DNA of 64,000 nt from Prochloron sp965198675 (GTDB lineage Bacteria; Cyanobacteriota; Cyanobacteriia; Cyanobacteriales; Prochloraceae). Shown piece by piece: positions 59,956 through 64,000 of this stretch (the stretch's first letter is position 1; every line of letters begins with the position of its first letter). A program made the translations under genes and the position numbers. The notes beneath the pieces are model-generated. The model was not told the origin of the DNA and did no database searches. It saw only the letters and a list, made by a program, of their open reading frames with translations. The stretch lies in the NCBI GenBank assembly GCA_965198675.1, contig OZ240666.1, positions 4,402,001 to 4,466,000 of the forward strand. Direction: 5' to 3'.

Positions 59956-60696
59956 ATGGTGTTATCCCTTAAATCCGTGCGCATTATCCTGGTAGAACCA
60001 GCAGGCGCTCTAAATGTTGGTTCTGTGGCACGGGTGATGAAAAATATGGGGCTGGAACAGTTAGTGCTGGTGCAGCCTCATTGCGATCCGTCCGGTCCGG
60101 AAGCGCGACTCATGGCGGTGCATGGGGGAGATATTTTAGAGAGGGCGCGAACTGTAGAGAGTTTACCAGCTGCATTGCAAGGATGTCAAAGGGCGATCGC
60201 CACTACCGCACGCTCCCGTTCTTTACCTACTCAGTTGGAGCTGCCTTCGGTTGCTTTACCCTGGTTATTAGGAGAAAATCTAGTTTCCGCTCTGATTTTC
60301 GGTCCGGAAGACCGGGGACTGAGTAATAGGGAGTTAAACTACGCCCAGCGCTTTATTTCTATTCCAACAGCGTCGGAGTATCCTTCTTTAAATTTAGCTG
60401 CTGCTGTAGCTATTTGCGCTTACGAACTCTATGGAGCATCCTTAGAGGAGAGTATTTGTACTCCTCCCTTGACAGTTCAACTAGCAACACTGGATATCTT
60501 AGAAGATTTTTATCATCATTTAGAAACAGTTTTGTTGCAGATCGGTTATCTCTATCCCCATACAGGGAAAGCGCGGATGAAAAAATTCCGCCGTTTATTT
60601 AATCGCACCGAGCTCAGCTGTGAGGAAGTGGCGATGCTGCGAGGTATTCTCCGTCAGATGTCCTGGGAGAGGGTTCAACAAAAGAACAACGAATAA
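59956..60696 (+). CDS. TrmJ-like tRNA/rRNA 2'-O-methyltransferase
   Basis: The protein has 246 residues. SPOUT (TrmH group 1) motifs: VRIILVEPAGALNVGSVARV, SALIFGPEDRGLSNRELNYA and YPSLNLAAAVAICAYELYG. C-terminal extension FYHHLETVLLQIGYLYPHTG and KARMKKFRRLFNRTELS, typical of TrmJ (tRNA Cm32/Um32). Start ATG 59956. 21 bp before the beta-lactamase-like gene, so probably one transcript. Confidence 0.9.
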   Translation: MVLSLKSVRIILVEPAGALNVGSVARVMKNMGLEQLVLVQPHCDPSGPEARLMAVHGGDILERARTVESLPAALQGCQRAIATTARSRSLPTQLELPSVALPWLLGENLVSALIFGPEDRGLSNRELNYAQRFISIPTASEYPSLNLAAAVAICAYELYGASLEESICTPPLTVQLATLDILEDFYHHLETVLLQIGYLYPHTGKARMKKFRRLFNRTELSCEEVAMLRGILRQMSWERVQQKNNE

Positions 60697-60717
60697 CTAA
60701 CAACCAAGGAGAAGGAG

Positions 60718-61995
60718 ATGAACAGCCAAAATAAACTAACTGACGATTCAACCTATCCCCCACGCTTAAAATTCACCCCTATAAAAGGAAAACCCTCTAG
60801 TAATTCCGGTCTGAGGAGCTATCCCATTTTACCACAAGAGAACAGAAAACAGACCAAAAAAGTTCTAGTCATACCCAAGTCTCCTGTGAGGACTGACATA
60901 AAGAGATCTGTTGACCCTGTTGGGGAACCACCGGGGCAGCCAGGAGCGGAAAATCCCCCCTTGCCCCCCTTGTCCAAAAAAAAGCAAAGAATTTATACTT
61001 CAATATATTATGTTATTATTTATTTGATTCGCTTGTCTATTTTGGGTATTGGGATAGCGGCGATCGCCGGAACTGTTTTATCAGCTGTTGACACCACTAA
61101 ATACAAGGTAGCAAATGGGGAAGAAGAATCTACTCAGCTAAATATTAATAATACACAGCCTAAAAATAAACAGCAGGCATTTTCCCGATCTATTGAGATC
61201 GCTCCTTTAAAGGCAAAGGTAGAAGAATTGGCCAAACAGTGGCCTAAATTGCAACCGGGAGCGTTTTTTGTAGATCTGGATAGTGGTGCTTATGTGGATA
61301 TTCAAGGTTCTACTCCCTTTTTTGCTGCTAGCACAATTAAAATTCCCATTCTGGTGGCTTTCTTTCAGGAAGTAGATCGGGGTAATATTACCCTGGATGA
61401 AATGTTGACCATGAAACCGGAATTAATTGCTAAGGGTTCCGGTAATATGCAATATCAAAAACCAGGGACCAAGTTTACTGCTTTGGAGACGGCCACCAAA
61501 ACAATTGTCATTAGTGATAACACTGGCACTAATATGCTGGTGGAAAAGATTGGAGGTGCTCAGGTACTGAATCAGCGCTTTCGGGATTGGGGTTTGACAG
61601 GGACGGTTATTCGCAATCCCTTACCTGATTTGGAGGGAACTAATACTACCAGTCCCAGGGATTTGGTTCGGTTGCTGGGGATGGTTAATCAAGGGGAACT
61701 CCTCACTTTGCGATCCCGCGATCGCCTCTTGGGGATTATGAAACAGACGAAGACCCGAACTCTCTTATCTCAGGGTTTGGGACCCGGTGCGATTATTGCC
61801 AACAAAACAGGAGATATTGGCTCTGTATTGGGAGATGCGGGGATTGTGGATATGCCCAATGGTAAGCGCTATATTGTTGCTGTCATGGTTAAACGTCCTC
61901 ACAATGATTATACCGCCAGAACTCTAATTCAACAAATTTCTCAAGCTTTTTACCAATACTTGGAGCAACCTAATCCCAATCCAGAACAAGAATAA
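60718..61995 (+). CDS. Class A beta-lactamase-like serine hydrolase
   Basis: The protein has 425 residues. Pro/Lys-rich cytoplasmic start, one TM helix at about 97-122 (YYVIIYLIRLSILGIGIAAI), then an extracytoplasmic domain. Active-site motifs: S-x-x-K in FAASTIKIPILVAF, SDN in VISDNTGTNML and KTG in IIANKTGDIG. GAGAAGGAG lies before the ATG. Could be a beta-lactamase or, more likely given the anchor and the neighbouring amidase, a peptidoglycan-related hydrolase. Confidence 0.87.
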   Translation: MNSQNKLTDDSTYPPRLKFTPIKGKPSSNSGLRSYPILPQENRKQTKKVLVIPKSPVRTDIKRSVDPVGEPPGQPGAENPPLPPLSKKKQRIYTSIYYVIIYLIRLSILGIGIAAIAGTVLSAVDTTKYKVANGEEESTQLNINNTQPKNKQQAFSRSIEIAPLKAKVEELAKQWPKLQPGAFFVDLDSGAYVDIQGSTPFFAASTIKIPILVAFFQEVDRGNITLDEMLTMKPELIAKGSGNMQYQKPGTKFTALETATKTIVISDNTGTNMLVEKIGGAQVLNQRFRDWGLTGTVIRNPLPDLEGTNTTSPRDLVRLLGMVNQGELLTLRSRDRLLGIMKQTKTRTLLSQGLGPGAIIANKTGDIGSVLGDAGIVDMPNGKRYIVAVMVKRPHNDYTARTLIQQISQAFYQYLEQPNPNPEQE

Positions 61996-62005
61996 TCTGT
62001 ACTTA

Positions 62006-63775
62006 TCAGCGTTTATCTGCGTGCATCTGCGGTTCCTTTTTAAACCATTCTAACACACCCTGGGCGATCGCCGCTGCTAATTTCTCTCTTTCTCTGGGGT
62101 TAGTAATCCACTCAAATTCTACCGGATTAATCATAAATCCCAATTCCATTAATATAGATGGAGCTGCGTGGGGACGAGTGAGAGCGAGATTGTTCCAAAA
62201 TATACCGTAACGGGGGCGATTTAATTTATCTGTAATATACTTATGTAAGTAAACAGCGAGGGAATGAGCCTGGGGATGGTACCAAAACATCCCAACTCCC
62301 GCTGTGTTAAGAGCATCACCATTATCAGGTAAGGCGTTGTAATGTATGGAGAGAGCGAGAGTAGGTTTAAGCTGATTAATCATCTCTACTCGCTCTGAGA
62401 GGGAAACATCTATATCTGTTTCCCGAGTCATATAAATTGTAGCTCCCAGTCTAACTAATTCTTGCTGCAATAACAGAGAGAGAGTAAGATTAGCATCTTT
62501 TTCCGGGTATCCATTTGGTCCGGTCGCACCTAATTCCTTCCCTCCATGTCCTGGATCTAAGAGTATACTAATACCTTCCAGAGGGGCTGAAGTAGAAGAG
62601 CTGAGTTGGGGGGGGTGTCTGAGGGTTAAAATTAGGTTTGTTGCTTCATATCTCAATTCGTAACCCCACTGTTGGTCAGATTTGAGCAGAAAAGTATATT
62701 CTGCTTGGGTAGGATTGGATTGTTCCCAGTCTAAACGTTGGATAATCGGGTCGTCATTGACGTAGATTGTATCTGTTTGGGTGATAGTATTGTAGAGGGT
62801 GAGGGTAAAGGTTTTGTCTGACTGCTTCACTGTCACGGGAACTGGTGTTTGTAAAGGAAAGACAATTTCTGTGGCACCGGGAACTTGACGGGAACTAATA
62901 CTGCGAATGAAAGAACGAGGGGGGATATTACGGTCAAGGGGTTTGGTTTCTGCTGTTTTAATCCAACCACCATAGTCTAAACGTAACCACTCTCCTTCTA
63001 CCCCAGTGATGGAAGCTTGGGTTCCTTGGGGAAGGGGGGTGAGACGAGAATAGTTGGTACTTGGTCCTGTGCGAGCTACTCCCTCCCACAGTACTTCCAC
63101 TACTGTTAAAGGGTTGGGGGGGATAATTTCTACTTTCCCTTTACCCTCTTCCGTTATTGTTTTGCCCTGGAGATTTAGTTGAAAGAGAGGATAGCCTAAA
63201 TTACCTATTTCGGTAAATGTATCACAGCCACTATAGGTACTAATTCCTCCTTGGGGTTGATTTTGGTCCGTGAGGACGGCATTATTGGGAGGGAGTTGGA
63301 TGGTGTTTTCTGGCAATAGAGGGATAGTTTTATTTCCTAGGGTTACAGTAACAGTACCATTTGGGGTGGCAACAGCACCAAAGCAAATTAATGAGTCAGG
63401 GAGTCGGGCAATATCTCGGGTGGGGGTGAGGGAGTCGGGAGCAAAAGCTACTCCTGGGGGGATAGTGGGTTGTGTGGGTATGCGTTTAACTGTAATTTCC
63501 ACCGTGGCATCGCCCCATTTTATCTCAAAGAGATTATCACCTATTTTCAGGGGGAAACTGGGAGCAAAATGTCCTCCAGAACTGCGGTTGACCGGGGTAT
63601 TATTGATGAATAGTTGTCCCGATCCCGTTGCGGTACCAATGATGAAAATGCGATCTGATGTGGTTTGGCGATCCTTTGGTGGATAAGCAATAAAGAGAGA
63701 TTCTTGGGCGCAGGCTGGCAAGATAAGAGCTATACTGGTACTTATCCCTAATAGTAATGCTATAGCAGTTTTCAT
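62006..63775 (-). CDS. N-acetylmuramoyl-L-alanine amidase (Amidase_3)
   Basis: The protein has 589 residues. Signal peptide MKTAIALLLGISTSIALILP; Ig-like and SH3-like part at about 25-290 (VARTGPSTNYSRLTPLPQGT; VEGEWLRLDYGGWIK); AMIN-like strand region; catalytic domain at about 400-580. Zinc ligands: ILLDPGHGGKELGATGPNGY (His), PEKDANLTLS (Glu), LALSIHYNALPDNGD (His); catalytic Glu in SILMELGFMINPVE. Cuts the peptide stem from glycan strands in the periplasm. Convergent with the beta-lactamase-like gene, 10 bp apart. Confidence 0.93.
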   Translation of the reverse strand: MKTAIALLLGISTSIALILPACAQESLFIAYPPKDRQTTSDRIFIIGTATGSGQLFINNTPVNRSSGGHFAPSFPLKIGDNLFEIKWGDATVEITVKRIPTQPTIPPGVAFAPDSLTPTRDIARLPDSLICFGAVATPNGTVTVTLGNKTIPLLPENTIQLPPNNAVLTDQNQPQGGISTYSGCDTFTEIGNLGYPLFQLNLQGKTITEEGKGKVEIIPPNPLTVVEVLWEGVARTGPSTNYSRLTPLPQGTQASITGVEGEWLRLDYGGWIKTAETKPLDRNIPPRSFIRSISSRQVPGATEIVFPLQTPVPVTVKQSDKTFTLTLYNTITQTDTIYVNDDPIIQRLDWEQSNPTQAEYTFLLKSDQQWGYELRYEATNLILTLRHPPQLSSSTSAPLEGISILLDPGHGGKELGATGPNGYPEKDANLTLSLLLQQELVRLGATIYMTRETDIDVSLSERVEMINQLKPTLALSIHYNALPDNGDALNTAGVGMFWYHPQAHSLAVYLHKYITDKLNRPRYGIFWNNLALTRPHAAPSILMELGFMINPVEFEWITNPREREKLAAAIAQGVLEWFKKEPQMHADKR

Positions 63776-63921
63776 GAGAGAGGTTTTTTGTACTCTTGTT
63801 ATATTATCTCACATAATAGTCTCGCGCCCCCGGCGCTGCATGCGCAAAGGGTGTAGGGTGTGTTAGTAGCACACCGATTTATATCCAGGGTACCACACCG
63901 ACCCACGGTCTCCCCTGCTAT

Positions 63922-63950
63922 CCCGCCCGCGAATAAATTGCTGGCTCATA
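63922..63950. repeat. Shared motif GAATAAATTGCTGGCTCATA, copy 2
   Basis: CCCGCCCGC then GAATAAATTGCTGGCTCATA, as at 50927-50956. It lies in the last 225 bp, which hold no gene; CTCTAGTGGACT-like inverted bases follow (CCACTTCTAGTGG). Confidence 0.7.
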
Positions 63951-64000
63951 CGGGAAGTCCACTTCTAGTGGACTATTGGAGTTAATAACAACCGTCTCCA

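Overview
The window looks like a chromosome piece from a filamentous, Oscillatoriales-type cyanobacterium. This rests on frequent HIP1 octamers (GCGATCGC, for example at 54-61), a CrtR carotene hydroxylase, NdhN, a cyanobacterial-order S10/spc/alpha ribosomal cluster, xisH/xisI remnants, and many IS200/IS605 remnants and small palindromic repeats. No rRNA, tRNA or CRISPR array was seen. Species cannot be named from the sequence alone.

Layout. 1-3.4 kb: TPR proteins (one partial, one frameshifted) and two very small ORFs. 3.6-6.8 kb: crtR(+), aroH and sppA(-), an EamA transporter(+). 6.8-13.4 kb: a mobile-element field with a decayed tnpA/tnpB pair, a HEAT-repeat gene split by a TnpB element, a MORN protein, and a broken iscB with a candidate omega-RNA. 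13.4-16.1 kb: an exbB-exbD-tonB-like operon. 16.2-20.6 kb: another TnpB element, an Rpn-type nuclease, a truncated multicopper oxidase and a siderophore/cobalamin-type binding lipoprotein. 21.5-24.5 kb: a compact (+) cluster with a Gly-rich small membrane protein, a membrane-embedded spermidine-synthase-like enzyme, a DUF4178 protein and SpeD. 24.5-26.7 kb: a broken AAA ATPase with a truncated partner, and a Uma2 nuclease.

26.8-42.3 kb: a long (-) ribosomal supercluster running rplC, rplD, rplW, rplB, rpsS, rplV, rpsC, rplP, rpmC, rpsQ, rplN, rplX, rplE, rpsH, rplF, rplR, rpsE, rplO, secY, adk, infA, rpmJ, rpsM, rpsK, rpoA, rplQ, truA, rplM, rpsI. The 37-codon rpmJ is included. 42.7-49.9 kb: ndhN, a frameshifted secreted protein, a pentapeptide protein, trpD, an xisHI relic, a group II intron-like RNA, a Cys-rich secreted protein and carA. 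50-53.6 kb: decayed TPR genes interrupted by IS debris and tandem repeats. 53.7-55.4 kb: STAS protein, Mini-III and RlmB. 55.4-59.9 kb: a nested insertion in which a receiver-domain gene is interrupted by a TnpB element, which is interrupted by a group II intron, with small palindromes inserted on top. 60-63.8 kb: TrmJ-like methyltransferase, class A beta-lactamase-like hydrolase and an Amidase_3 cell-wall hydrolase.

The strongest biological theme is repeat and mobile-element layering. Several families of 20-75 bp palindromes sit inside genes, often in frame, and one sits inside a HIP1-like site. The polyamine/DUF4178 cluster is the best candidate for an under-described functional system. Many frameshifts are seen; some could be assembly errors, and this is stated where relevant.
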